Assembly: GCA_963676355.1 (NCBI GenBank)
Contig: OY781093.1
Span: forward strand, 1-64,000
Source: JAGLOK01 sp963676355
GTDB taxonomy: Bacteria; Bacillota; Clostridia; Christensenellales; UMGS416
Direction: 5' to 3'
Length of the DNA stretch: 64,000 bases
Of this stretch, positions 1 to 7,767 are shown piece by piece. The notes below the pieces were generated by a model. That model saw only the letters and a list, made by a program, of their open reading frames with translations, was not told the DNA's origin and made no database searches. A program made the position numbers and the translations under genes. How positions within the stretch are numbered: the stretch's first letter is position 1; every line of letters begins with the position of its first letter.

Positions 1-721
1 CCTGCTTATTGATTTGCCGCAACCCAATCCTAAAACCGACGGACTCATGCCGTTTGCATTAAGTAATTATAAGTTTGCACATGAAAAGGCAAGCGAGGTA
101 GGAGAGCAGATAAAGATAGTGGCAGCCAGAGGGCCTCTTACCACGGCTTCACATATGATGGGATTGAGTGAATTTTTGGTTGCAGTGAAAATTTATCCCG
201 AAAAGACGCATAAATTGATTAAAAAAACTGCACAGCTTACGATTGACTGGCTTAATGCGCAGGCTGATTGCCTGCCGGATGCAGAGGGCATATTGGTGCT
301 TGACGATGTTGTGGGAATGCTGTCGGAAGAGGACTATCTGGAGTTTGCTCATCCATATATGAAAAAAATATTCGAGGCGTTTCCGAATGCATTTAGAATA
401 TATCATAACGATACTGACAACTCTGCCTGCTATAAATATCTCAACGAGATGGGGATAGATGCATTCAACTTTACTCACATGAAAGATATTGCTTTAGTAC
501 GTCAGCTTGTTGGAGAACGCATTAGCCTTATTGGCAATGTTGCACCTCTTGATATATTGGCTAGTGGCAGTGCACTGGATGTTAAAGAGGCGGCAGAAAA
601 ATGCTTGGACATAAGTGCGGGCGGAAAACTTATACTTTCAGCCGGCGGCGGTACATCACCCGGCACACCAAAAGAGAATATAACTGCATTGGCGATGGCT
701 GCAAAAAATTACATAAAATAG
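1..721 (+). CDS. UroD/MtaA-family protein, 5' end missing
   Basis: The reading frame is open to the first base of the window, so this is the C-terminal part (about 239 residues) of a uroporphyrinogen-decarboxylase-fold protein. Such proteins are TIM barrels that act in heme synthesis or, as MtaA/CmuA relatives, in methyl transfer to a thiol. The fold is recognisable from the phrases LDDVVG, IGNVAPLD and the closing GGGTSPGTPKENI. The zinc-ligand Cys of MtaA proteins is absent: the usual H-x-C-G segment reads YHNDTDNS and the C-terminal Cys position is Gly. I infer a subtype found near glycoside hydrolases rather than a true methylcobamide:CoM methyltransferase. Its substrate is unknown. A decayed GH51 gene faces it downstream. 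Confidence 0.75.
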   Translation, partial: LLIDLPQPNPKTDGLMPFALSNYKFAHEKASEVGEQIKIVAARGPLTTASHMMGLSEFLVAVKIYPEKTHKLIKKTAQLTIDWLNAQADCLPDAEGILVLDDVVGMLSEEDYLEFAHPYMKKIFEAFPNAFRIYHNDTDNSACYKYLNEMGIDAFNFTHMKDIALVRQLVGERISLIGNVAPLDILASGSALDVKEAAEKCLDISAGGKLILSAGGGTSPGTPKENITALAMAAKNYIK

Positions 722-746
722 TTTTATTTAATACGATATTGAGAGA

Positions 747-1049
747 CTTGAAAATGATATTATGCCAAGAAAGCTTTTTAACAGTTGTCTTAACTTTCCC
801 ATTTTTATACTTGGACATAGAGCTTATGCTCGGCAGTACATTATCAGGATTCTCGTATGAGTTTGAAGCTTCAATGTCGCCTCTAAATCCTTTTTCATTC
901 GCGCTAGTATGTTTGGGATTATACATATTTCCGTTAACCATAAAACCGATTGGTTCTAAAAATGCACCGTAAAGAAGTGGTGATATATCTCCTATTTTAA
1001 ACTTTGGGTGTATTGTAATGGTTGTTTTTCTTCCCATGTTTACCTTCAT
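747..1049 (-). pseudogene. GH51 alpha-L-arabinofuranosidase remnant with internal deletion
   Basis: About 100 codons join the two ends of a GH51 enzyme. Residues 1-60 carry the N-terminal signature (ISPLLYGAFLEPIG, then MYNPKHTSANEKGFR). From about residue 62 the text matches the far C-terminal beta-sandwich (NSYENPDNVLP, then KLSWHNIIF). The whole catalytic barrel, including the acid/base and nucleophile glutamates, is missing. The junction lies near 865-870. Beyond position 747 the frame runs on into nonsense under the neighbouring gene. The remnant resembles the GH51 subtype with EPIG rather than EHLG, so it is not a copy of either intact GH51 gene in this window. Gene loss by one large in-frame deletion is inferred. 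Confidence 0.72.
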
Positions 1050-1066
1050 TAGTTGTTCTATCCAGT

Positions 1067-1094
1067 ACGGCGGCCCACTTAAGCCGGCCGCCGT
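1067..1094. other. GC-rich stem-loop between two gene remnants
   Basis: A perfect 9-bp inverted repeat, ACGGCGGCC and GGCCGCCGT, brackets a 10-nt loop. It is unusually GC-rich for this spacer. On the plus strand it is followed by TAATTTTGTTATTT and could terminate transcription. On the minus strand it sits between the permease remnant and the GH51 remnant, where intercistronic hairpins are common in sugar-transport operons. Confidence 0.5.
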
Positions 1095-1209
1095 TAATTT
1101 TGTTATTTAAAAAATAATTTCCTTTTCTTAATTCTTCAAAAGAATATTGGGTGAATTCTTTGTTCTCTTACCTTTTTACAGATACACCCTTCTACTTACA
1201 AATGCAAAA

Positions 1210-1331
1210 TCAAGCCTTAACAGCGCCGATCATAATACCCTTAACAAAGTACTTTTGCAGGAACGGAATTATTCTTTGAATTTCTGTTCTTCTACTTATG
1301 TACTACTTTTGCTAAATTCTTTGTCAGTCAC
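1210..1331 (-). pseudogene. LplC-type sugar ABC permease remnant
   Basis: In the minus-strand frame ending at TGA 1210-1212 the last residues read IIPFLQKYFVKGIMIGAVKA. This is the near-invariant C-terminus of CUT1 inner-membrane permeases of the LplC/YtcP group. The frame is closed about 30 codons upstream by TAG at 1303-1305. Just before that, a frameshifted stretch starting at 1331 reads TDKEFSKSS behind GGGAGG, which looks like the start of the same gene. All membrane segments are gone. LplC-type permeases pair with large LplA-type binding proteins, and the window has such a protein without permeases at 7768-9480, so this may be the relic of its partner. Confidence 0.6.
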
Positions 1332-1436
1332 CTCCCTTCCTTTTATTTTCTCTAAAGTTCATGTAACTATTCTTAATCGCTCTTAAGAGGTCAGCCATCT
1401 TCTTGCCGTCCTCTTTGGACCGATAAAATAAATCAA

Positions 1437-3641
1437 TTATTTTAAGCCTTTCGCATATGTGTCGTAAATCCTATTCCTTACAGCTCTTTCTTCAGGACTC
1501 AGTTTTTCTGCGCCTTCTATATCGTACGCACCGAAAGTATCATACAGGCGTGAAGTCGGGTCGATTTCCACATATGTAACCCATGGCAGCCAGTGGTAGT
1601 GGCTTTCAAATACCTGATCGCCAAATCTTCCTCCCTCATGGGACATTCCCGGAAGGGCATATCCGAAGCTGCCGTCCACATCATTGGCTTGACGAGTATT
1701 GTTGTGTATAAATTCTGCATAGTCCCTGTAATGCTCATCACCTGTTATTACATATAGCCTGTAGTAAATATATGCACAAGCTGCCATATACATATCTCCG
1801 CCGCCTCCGCCAACAGTGACGGGGCTTTGTCCGCTGATTGAGTTTTTATTAAACGGATGATTAGGCCACAATACTTTAACCGGGAAAGACCACATATATG
1901 TCCATGTCTCTGTGTAATCTGCAGCTCCAATAAGGGCTTTAAGCCACTTGTCATCTTCCGTTAAATCATATAATGACAAGAATCCAAACATCGCATAAAT
2001 TCCCGACTCATTGTCAATGATGTCGGCATTATCACATGTGGAGCCTCTGTATTCCATATTCATGTAAGTGTTATTGTATGACCAGTCACCGGCCCGAAGT
2101 GCGGCTTGTTTGTACTTTTCATCACCAGTTACAAGATAGTACTGAATCAAAAACCTTACTACGCTAATTGTATTGGCCTTGGAGTCCATGCGCTTGGATC
2201 CATCGCTTGTATTATAAGCGCGGTAGTAACTGCCATCTTCGTTTTGAATGCGAACCAACCAGTCAGCTGATTTTTGGCAGAATTCCAACCATTCAGGACG
2301 GTTTTCTCCTTTTTTCTTCATATAAACATATGCATCAAGTATGTTTTCAAGACCGTCGGCTATCATTCTGGTCCAGAATGGCATAGGTTCAAATCCCTCT
2401 ATTGTGGGATTGTAGCAGTTTTGAGGAGCACCGATATCTGTCATTGCTGTCCTCACCCAGAAATCGATTATATTGATACCTTTTTCATAAGATTCGCTCT
2501 CATTTTCCATATCGCCATAGCGGATTAACTGATATCCGATACCTGGCTGCTGACCCACAAATCCAAACTGAAAGGATATGCTGGATACGTCCATTTGAGG
2601 AAGCTGGCATGAAAAAGGCAGTCCCCATGAATCGCCGTATTGACGCGTAAGCTTTGTAAGTGATTTCATGCAGTTGCGGTATTGAAGCTCATTGTCAACC
2701 TTATATACATCGTCTTTAAGCCTTGCATAAACGCTTCTCCAAGCATCGCGCATCATTGGATAAAATCCATCATACTGTCCAAAGTTCACGGCAACAGCAA
2801 AACTATGTGAGAAACCTTCCTCCATAGGATGGAAAGTTCTTGTCATGGTTTTGGTGTCCATGTCATAGTCAACATTATATCCCCTTCTTCTGGGCATCTG
2901 TCCATCCACTCCGGGATATACATAGTCGATTGTAAGGCCATCTCGAACTGTATCTATTTCTTTGCGCAGAGGGAAACCGTAATAAAGGTAATTTAACGTT
3001 TTGTTTTCCGGTTTGCTTATCCCTATCGCCCCTATACTAAACTTGCGATCCACTATATGTTCGGATCTGACAAAGTTTTGATCTCTCATACCCACGTCAG
3101 ATGCCCAACGCGACAACATTACCATCTCTCCTGAAGCTTTGTTTTGTGCGGCGAAAAGAGGAAGTGTAAAGTTGACTTCGTTGCGCCAGAAATACTCGCA
3201 ATCAAGATCGTATCCCATCACATGCGGAGCTGTAAATTCATTTTGACGATACCAGTTAGCCGGAGAGAAATAGTTGTAATCACGAACTTCATATGAATCC
3301 GCCATTACAAAAGATATTTTTGAGGCAAAGCCCATATCATCTATATTTTTAAGAACAGTAACACTCCTGCTGACTTTGATGCAGGATTCAATTTCTTCAT
3401 ATGTGTCTGTGAAAGAAAGCTCAGATCCAGTAGGAGATTTCAAGACGCCTGTCGCGACAATCTGTCCTTCGCTTTGCAAGACATCTTCATATGCTTCATC
3501 ATAAAATTCAGTGATTGACAACGCGGTTTTAATAAAAGCGTAAATTGGTCTTTTATTAAAATATACAACCCTTCCATCTCGAAGCACTTCTATTGCACCA
3601 TTTTTAAAGTGCAAATTGTAATTCCCTGTGGAAATATTCAT
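1437..3641 (-). CDS. Putative (alpha/alpha)-barrel carbohydrate-active enzyme, family unassigned
   Basis: A 734-residue soluble protein without a signal peptide. The first 300 or so residues look like beta-sandwich material (alternating hydrophobics, many aromatics). From about residue 310 to 690 the text is helical, with repeats such as EYLxxALxAGDW and ITGDEHYRDYAEF, as in six-hairpin (alpha/alpha)6 barrels of unsaturated glucuronyl hydrolases and related families. A glycine run (VTVGGGGGDMYMAA) sits near residue 620 and a conserved-looking ESHYHWLPW near 690. I cannot assign a CAZy family. Its position among xylan and arabinan genes suggests an intracellular oligosaccharide hydrolase. The start is an ATG with GGGGAAG about 10 bases upstream. 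A dyad (3701-3716) lies 60 bases before it. Confidence 0.6.
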   Translation of the reverse strand: MNISTGNYNLHFKNGAIEVLRDGRVVYFNKRPIYAFIKTALSITEFYDEAYEDVLQSEGQIVATGVLKSPTGSELSFTDTYEEIESCIKVSRSVTVLKNIDDMGFASKISFVMADSYEVRDYNYFSPANWYRQNEFTAPHVMGYDLDCEYFWRNEVNFTLPLFAAQNKASGEMVMLSRWASDVGMRDQNFVRSEHIVDRKFSIGAIGISKPENKTLNYLYYGFPLRKEIDTVRDGLTIDYVYPGVDGQMPRRRGYNVDYDMDTKTMTRTFHPMEEGFSHSFAVAVNFGQYDGFYPMMRDAWRSVYARLKDDVYKVDNELQYRNCMKSLTKLTRQYGDSWGLPFSCQLPQMDVSSISFQFGFVGQQPGIGYQLIRYGDMENESESYEKGINIIDFWVRTAMTDIGAPQNCYNPTIEGFEPMPFWTRMIADGLENILDAYVYMKKKGENRPEWLEFCQKSADWLVRIQNEDGSYYRAYNTSDGSKRMDSKANTISVVRFLIQYYLVTGDEKYKQAALRAGDWSYNNTYMNMEYRGSTCDNADIIDNESGIYAMFGFLSLYDLTEDDKWLKALIGAADYTETWTYMWSFPVKVLWPNHPFNKNSISGQSPVTVGGGGGDMYMAACAYIYYRLYVITGDEHYRDYAEFIHNNTRQANDVDGSFGYALPGMSHEGGRFGDQVFESHYHWLPWVTYVEIDPTSRLYDTFGAYDIEGAEKLSPEERAVRNRIYDTYAKGLK

Positions 3642-3700
3642 CCAGCTTCCCCCTTAAATTCTCATAATTTTTTAATTTCTTTTTCTTTTTTACCCAATAC

Positions 3701-3716
3701 ATGTGATTTTTCACAT
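3701..3716. promoter_or_regulatory. Candidate operator, 6-4-6 dyad
   Basis: ATGTGA-TTTT-TCACAT is a perfect 6-bp inverted repeat around a 4-base spacer, 60 bases upstream of the ATG at 3641. The TGTGA/TCACA halves recall CRP/FNR-family sites and the 4-base spacing recalls FNR. Both resemblances are inference. A similar 6-4-6 dyad lies at 7559-7574. Confidence 0.4.
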
Positions 3717-4011
3717 ATGGAAATTCTGTTAATTATTTTGGTAATATTTTGGTTGAAATGACGGTGAATAACCACAATGTAATTATATATAGCATTTTAC
3801 TAAGTTTCTATTATCACCTTTTTACATTCTTATCTATTTTCTAGACATTCGCCAAAAATATACTTATCATTTTTACTTGTTATTATATTTTTATCTTTTT
3901 CCATATTAGACTGCAAAAGCCAGCTTTTAAAAAACTACTGAAAAATGAAACAAATGACCTTTTATTCTGGTTTTCGTCTTCTTAATTGCTAAATTATGTT
4001 TTTCGCTATAG

Positions 4012-4042
4012 TAAAAATGACAGCCTCCAAATTGCTGTCATA
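4012..4042 (-). terminator. Rho-independent terminator of the GH51-GH39 operon
   Basis: ATGACAGC (4018-4025) and GCTGTCAT (4035-4042) form a perfect 8-bp stem with a 9-nt loop. On the minus strand the stem is followed by TTTTT (plus-strand A run 4013-4017). It lies about 95 bases after the stop of the small cysteine-rich gene. Confidence 0.75.
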
Positions 4043-4137
4043 ATTATTTGTTTGTGGTTATATAAATTTTGTTAAAAATTAAATCAACTAAGAAAAAAAT
4101 TGATATGCTTTATATTATTTATAACAAACCATGTTCT

Positions 4138-4404
4138 CTACCACTTTGCTCCTGATGGATGGGGGCAAATCCTTAATGCGTTGAGTGCGCGTACCTTAAC
4201 AAGGCACCCGCAGCTCATGCATGTTGTCCCGTAAACCAGCTGTTCGCAATTGCGGCAAATCTCTATCCGTTCGCTATACAGGCTATCTTGTGTAATCGGA
4301 ACTCCCGATTTTCGAACAATCTCCATCTGCTGCTCAATCTGGCTGTCGGTGATATGAACGCTTTCCGGACAATTGTTACACTCTTTATACGTTTTATCTT
4401 TCAT
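4138..4404 (-). CDS. Small cysteine-rich protein, probably zinc-binding
   Basis: An 88-residue protein with nine cysteines, arranged as paired knuckles: CNNC near the N-terminus, CRNC around residue 51, and CMSCGC around 62-67, followed by CPHP near the C-terminus. The arrangement suggests a small zinc ribbon. It resembles small Firmicute proteins that I recall as DUF6171, but that match is from memory. It follows the GH39 gene by 42 bases in the same direction, before the terminator near 4012-4042, so it is the last gene of the operon. No function can be stated. Confidence 0.6.
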   Translation of the reverse strand: MKDKTYKECNNCPESVHITDSQIEQQMEIVRKSGVPITQDSLYSERIEICRNCEQLVYGTTCMSCGCLVKVRALNALRICPHPSGAKW

Positions 4405-4446
4405 TAATATTGCTTTCTACTTGTATTCTTATGGCAGACAGTTGTC

Positions 4447-5880
4447 CTAGGACAGTGTTATCCTGACTACTGAATGAGGTTGTATTTCGAAATTAACCAT
4501 CAAATCGTTTCCATCTGCGACACAGTCAGCTTTTTCTTTTACCATTTCTGATTTTACCATTAGCTCCTGTATTTGTTCTTTTGTCGGGTATGTCGGGCTG
4601 CCCATTTCTTTCCATGCTTTTTTAGGGTTCGCATGCATGTCATCAATACGCTCAATCCATGCTTGTTTATAGTTAGCCGCACCCTCCACACGCAAGCTTA
4701 CTTTTACAGGTTCTATCGGTGCGTTGAGCACATTGAAATTCGTAACCAAAACAGTTGTGCAACAATCATCTTTAGAGGCCGCAAAATCCACCAAAGAACT
4801 TGTATCTTCTGCACTAGCCTCAAGCCTGTCTCCCTTTAGTCCGTTAAGGAGTTGGAAAGCACGATATGAAGGCTTAGGTATTCCATTGATGTTTAAAAGT
4901 CCAAAACCTCCGTGGAAAGGCAGTGAGCTAAATCCGCACTCTTCAAAAATATCGGTGAATGTCCAGAAAGAATATATATCTATAAGCCCTAGATTATCCA
5001 TGATGTTTTTTGCAGCAAAAGAAGCACAATATGATGCATCATGATATCTGTCCCTTGGGCTTGGCGAGCTGTTCCATTCTGTGTAAAATAACGGAATAGA
5101 TCCCGCTTCCTCAAGAGCCTTAACGAGGCTTGTGTGCAATACGTTGCGTTCCGAGCGCGCCATCTGCTCTTCCATTTCAAGCCCAAGCCCGAATCCAGAA
5201 TCCGTTGGATAGTGGTGTGTGGTAATAAAATCAAGCGCAAGATTATTCTTTTGGCAAAATTCTATCGTTTCCGGAATCCAAGCGTTTATTGCAGTAGAAG
5301 GGCCTCCAACAGGCAATCTTTGGTCAACTTTTTTTATAGCTATCGCAGCACTCTTGTAAAGCTCCAGATATTCTTCCATAGTTCCCGACCAAAAAAGATC
5401 TTTAAGATTTGGTTCGTTCCACACTTCAAAAAACCATCTTTGAACTTCTTCTATGCCGTAACGTTCCACCAAATGTGCTGCAAGTGCACCACAAAGTGCC
5501 CCCCACTCATCGTAATCCTTTGGTGGTGTGATATTGCCTTTGTAATGAAAAACAGTGTCAGGACCAGATGCAAGCGCTTCAGGCATGTAGCTCATCTCAA
5601 TAAAAGGCTTCATCCCGATACTTAGCAGAAAATCAAAAATCGAATCAACGTTGAAAAATGAATACTCCAACTTTCCTTCACTATCTCGCAGGCACGTGCT
5701 CATGTCATCATCAAATATTCCGTGAAAACGCACAAACTCAAAGTCGAATTCATCTTTGCATATTTTAAGTTGCTTTCGCCAGTCCTCTCTCAGTGCGGTT
5801 GCCGCATGACAGCTGCCTATGCATCTTGTCCAGTATTTATCTATTTTTCCGTTTGTTTTTTGGCTTACATTAATCTTCAT
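4447..5880 (-). CDS. xynB: GH39 beta-xylosidase
   Basis: A 477-residue glycoside hydrolase of family 39, a retaining (beta/alpha)8 enzyme that removes xylose from the non-reducing end of xylo-oligosaccharides. The acid/base Glu is E156 in EVWNEPN and the nucleophile is E268 in FYTEWNSSP. The GPSTA segment lies around residue 193 and the family motif RFHGIFDDD around 51-59. There is no signal peptide, so the enzyme acts in the cytoplasm. AAGGGA precedes the ATG. It follows the GH51 gene by 36 bases, and together they would release arabinose and then xylose from imported arabinoxylo-oligosaccharides. Length and motifs are typical of the family. Confidence 0.9.
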   Translation of the reverse strand: MKINVSQKTNGKIDKYWTRCIGSCHAATALREDWRKQLKICKDEFDFEFVRFHGIFDDDMSTCLRDSEGKLEYSFFNVDSIFDFLLSIGMKPFIEMSYMPEALASGPDTVFHYKGNITPPKDYDEWGALCGALAAHLVERYGIEEVQRWFFEVWNEPNLKDLFWSGTMEEYLELYKSAAIAIKKVDQRLPVGGPSTAINAWIPETIEFCQKNNLALDFITTHHYPTDSGFGLGLEMEEQMARSERNVLHTSLVKALEEAGSIPLFYTEWNSSPSPRDRYHDASYCASFAAKNIMDNLGLIDIYSFWTFTDIFEECGFSSLPFHGGFGLLNINGIPKPSYRAFQLLNGLKGDRLEASAEDTSSLVDFAASKDDCCTTVLVTNFNVLNAPIEPVKVSLRVEGAANYKQAWIERIDDMHANPKKAWKEMGSPTYPTKEQIQELMVKSEMVKEKADCVADGNDLMVNFEIQPHSVVRITLS

Positions 5881-5916
5881 AATTAGTCCCTTCTATAATT
5901 CTTCATTTAATAAGTT

Positions 5917-7395
5917 TTATTTAATTTCAAGCATAACTATCGATTTTGCAGGCATAACTAATTTCAAGCCATCCGAAGTGATTTCCGCTTGGTCAAAATT
6001 ATTTATTCCTACTTCGCTTTTGTCCTCGAAAGTATTCTTTGCATTCATCTTATCGGCTGTAATAATTTTTCCTGTCACATTTTCCGCATTGCACCCTCTG
6101 AGCTCAAGTTTAATGTCCATATCTTCGCTTGGGTTAATGTTACATAATGTCATGTGAATATACCCGTTTTTATCCAACGAAGATGAAACACTCAACTGAG
6201 GCAGTTCTTTATTATCAAAGCTATATTTAGGACTTTCAAAATCAATGTCTAGCAATTGAGAATCAAAATGCACCTTATACATTTCAAAAGCATAATAAGT
6301 GGGTGTAAGAACCATCTTGTTTCCTTCTGTCAGTATGATGGACTGCAAAACGTTTACCATTTGAGCTATGTTTGCCATCTTCACCCTATCAGAATGATTA
6401 TTAAAAATATTGAAATTGACAGCCGCGACCAATGCGTCACGCAAAGTGCTTTGCTGAAATAAAAACCTCGGGTTCATTCCAGGCTCCGGATCATACCACG
6501 TTCCCCACTCATCCACAATCAACGCAACTTTCTTATCCGGGTCATACTTATCCATAATTGTGCTGTGTCTTGTCAGCATTTCGTCCATGAACAGAGTTCT
6601 CTGAAATGTCTTAAACCAGCCTTCTTCACCGAAGTCTGTGGATGATCCCTTTTCGTTCCAGAAGTCACCAGCAGCAGAATAATAATGTACGCTAAGGCCA
6701 TCCATCATATGGCCCGCTTCGCGCATCAGCACTTCCATCCATTCATAATCTGCCTCATTTGCCCCGCCTGCAATCTTGTAGACTTTATTATCGCCAAAGT
6801 TTTGCACATATGACGCATATCTTTTATATAAATCAGCATAGTACTGAGGGCGCATATTGCCACCGCAGCCCCAATTTTCATTTCCTACTCCAAAATATTT
6901 CAATTTCCACGGCTCTTCACGTCCGTTTTTTCTGCGCAAATCAGCCATCGGCGATTTTCCGTCAAACGTGATATACTCCACCCACTGCTGCATTTCCTGA
7001 ACAGTGCCGCTTCCGACATTACCACATATGTAAGGCTCTGCTCCTATAAGCGTGCAAAAATCCATAAATTCGTGAGTGCCGAAATGATTGTTTTCCACCA
7101 CACCGCCCCAATGAGTGTTTATCATAGAAGGTCTGCTCTCCTTAGGGCCTATGCCGTCTTTCCAATGGTATGTGTCGGCAAAGCATCCACCCGGCCATCT
7201 CAGATTGGGAATATTAAGCCGCTTAAGGGCTTCTACTACATCTGTTCTGTATCCTTTGATATTTGGAATATCAGAGTCCTCCCCGACCCATATTCCGCCA
7301 TATATGCATCTTCCTAAATGTTCGGCAAAATGTCCGTATATATGCCTGCTAATGGTTGCCTTTTTTACGTCTGTATTTATAATGATATTTTTCAT
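5917..7395 (-). CDS. abfA: GH51 alpha-L-arabinofuranosidase
   Basis: A 492-residue intracellular GH51 enzyme that cleaves terminal alpha-L-arabinofuranosyl side chains from arabinoxylan or arabinan oligosaccharides. It has an N-terminal barrel and a C-terminal beta-sandwich. The family signature YGHFAEHLGRCIYGG is at residues 20-34. The acid/base is E173 in GNENWGCGG and the nucleophile is E296 in VDEWGTW. No signal peptide is present. GGAGG lies 11 bases before the ATG. It is the first gene of a minus-strand operon with GH39 and a small cysteine-rich protein. A second intact GH51 paralogue is at 21865-23361. A dyad at 7559-7574 could control it. Confidence 0.93.
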   Translation of the reverse strand: MKNIIINTDVKKATISRHIYGHFAEHLGRCIYGGIWVGEDSDIPNIKGYRTDVVEALKRLNIPNLRWPGGCFADTYHWKDGIGPKESRPSMINTHWGGVVENNHFGTHEFMDFCTLIGAEPYICGNVGSGTVQEMQQWVEYITFDGKSPMADLRRKNGREEPWKLKYFGVGNENWGCGGNMRPQYYADLYKRYASYVQNFGDNKVYKIAGGANEADYEWMEVLMREAGHMMDGLSVHYYSAAGDFWNEKGSSTDFGEEGWFKTFQRTLFMDEMLTRHSTIMDKYDPDKKVALIVDEWGTWYDPEPGMNPRFLFQQSTLRDALVAAVNFNIFNNHSDRVKMANIAQMVNVLQSIILTEGNKMVLTPTYYAFEMYKVHFDSQLLDIDFESPKYSFDNKELPQLSVSSSLDKNGYIHMTLCNINPSEDMDIKLELRGCNAENVTGKIITADKMNAKNTFEDKSEVGINNFDQAEITSDGLKLVMPAKSIVMLEIK

Positions 7396-7767
7396 TTACT
7401 TTCTATCCTCCTAAATTGATGAATATACATACTAAGTCGGTATTTTTAAAAACACCTGAAATTCTTTTTATTATTTGTATGACTACGCCATATCAAACGA
7501 ATTATGCTCTTTGTGTGAATACTATCTTATTATCAATAACATGTAGTGCTTATAATTATATGATCAAAATCATACGATGCTCTTCTAAAAAACAACATAA
7601 CTATCAAAAAAATTTACCGTGAAATTCGAAGGATTCTATATGAATTTGCTTAATTTAAGCACATTTATTATTGTAAAAGATTGTTTATCATAATTCCATT
7701 TACTTGTTTTTACTTGTTTATCTTATATTTACCCGCTACTCTTTCTGATGTCCATAACACTCTGCTA
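7396..7767. other. AT-rich spacer between binding-protein and GH51 genes
   Basis: About 370 bases with no gene. Permease genes might be expected here after the binding-protein gene, but no frame on the minus strand reads like a permease. The spacer must hold the promoter of the GH51 operon. It contains the dyad at 7559-7574 and a short AT palindrome near 7648-7660. Confidence 0.55.
7559..7574. promoter_or_regulatory. Candidate operator, 6-4-6 dyad
   Basis: TATGAT-CAAA-ATCATA is a perfect 6-bp inverted repeat with a 4-base spacer, about 165 bases upstream of the GH51 ATG at 7395. The geometry matches the dyad at 3701-3716 and has TGAT/ATCA halves like FNR-type sites. A regulatory role is inferred from position and symmetry only. 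Confidence 0.3.

Larger units (their letters stand above)
3642..4137. other. AT-rich intergenic region
   Basis: About 500 bases without a gene. It holds the upstream region of the unassigned carbohydrate enzyme, with a dyad at 3701-3716, and the minus-strand terminator of the GH51/GH39 operon near 4012-4042. The rest is very AT-rich and shows no coding trace that I can identify on either strand. Confidence 0.6.

Noticed and set aside
149..478. Minus-strand 109-codon frame opposite the first gene
   Set aside because: It is antisense to a clearly coding UroD-family gene, with no ribosome binding site or recognisable domain.
630..746. C-terminal part of the 139-codon minus-strand frame
   Set aside because: It lies over the end of the UroD-family gene and reads as nonsense after the GH51 C-terminal match stops.
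1324..1398. Short minus-strand frame beginning MADLLRAIKN
   Set aside because: Only 24 codons, no clear ribosome binding site and no family recognised. It may be another relic in the decayed stretch, so it was not annotated as a gene.
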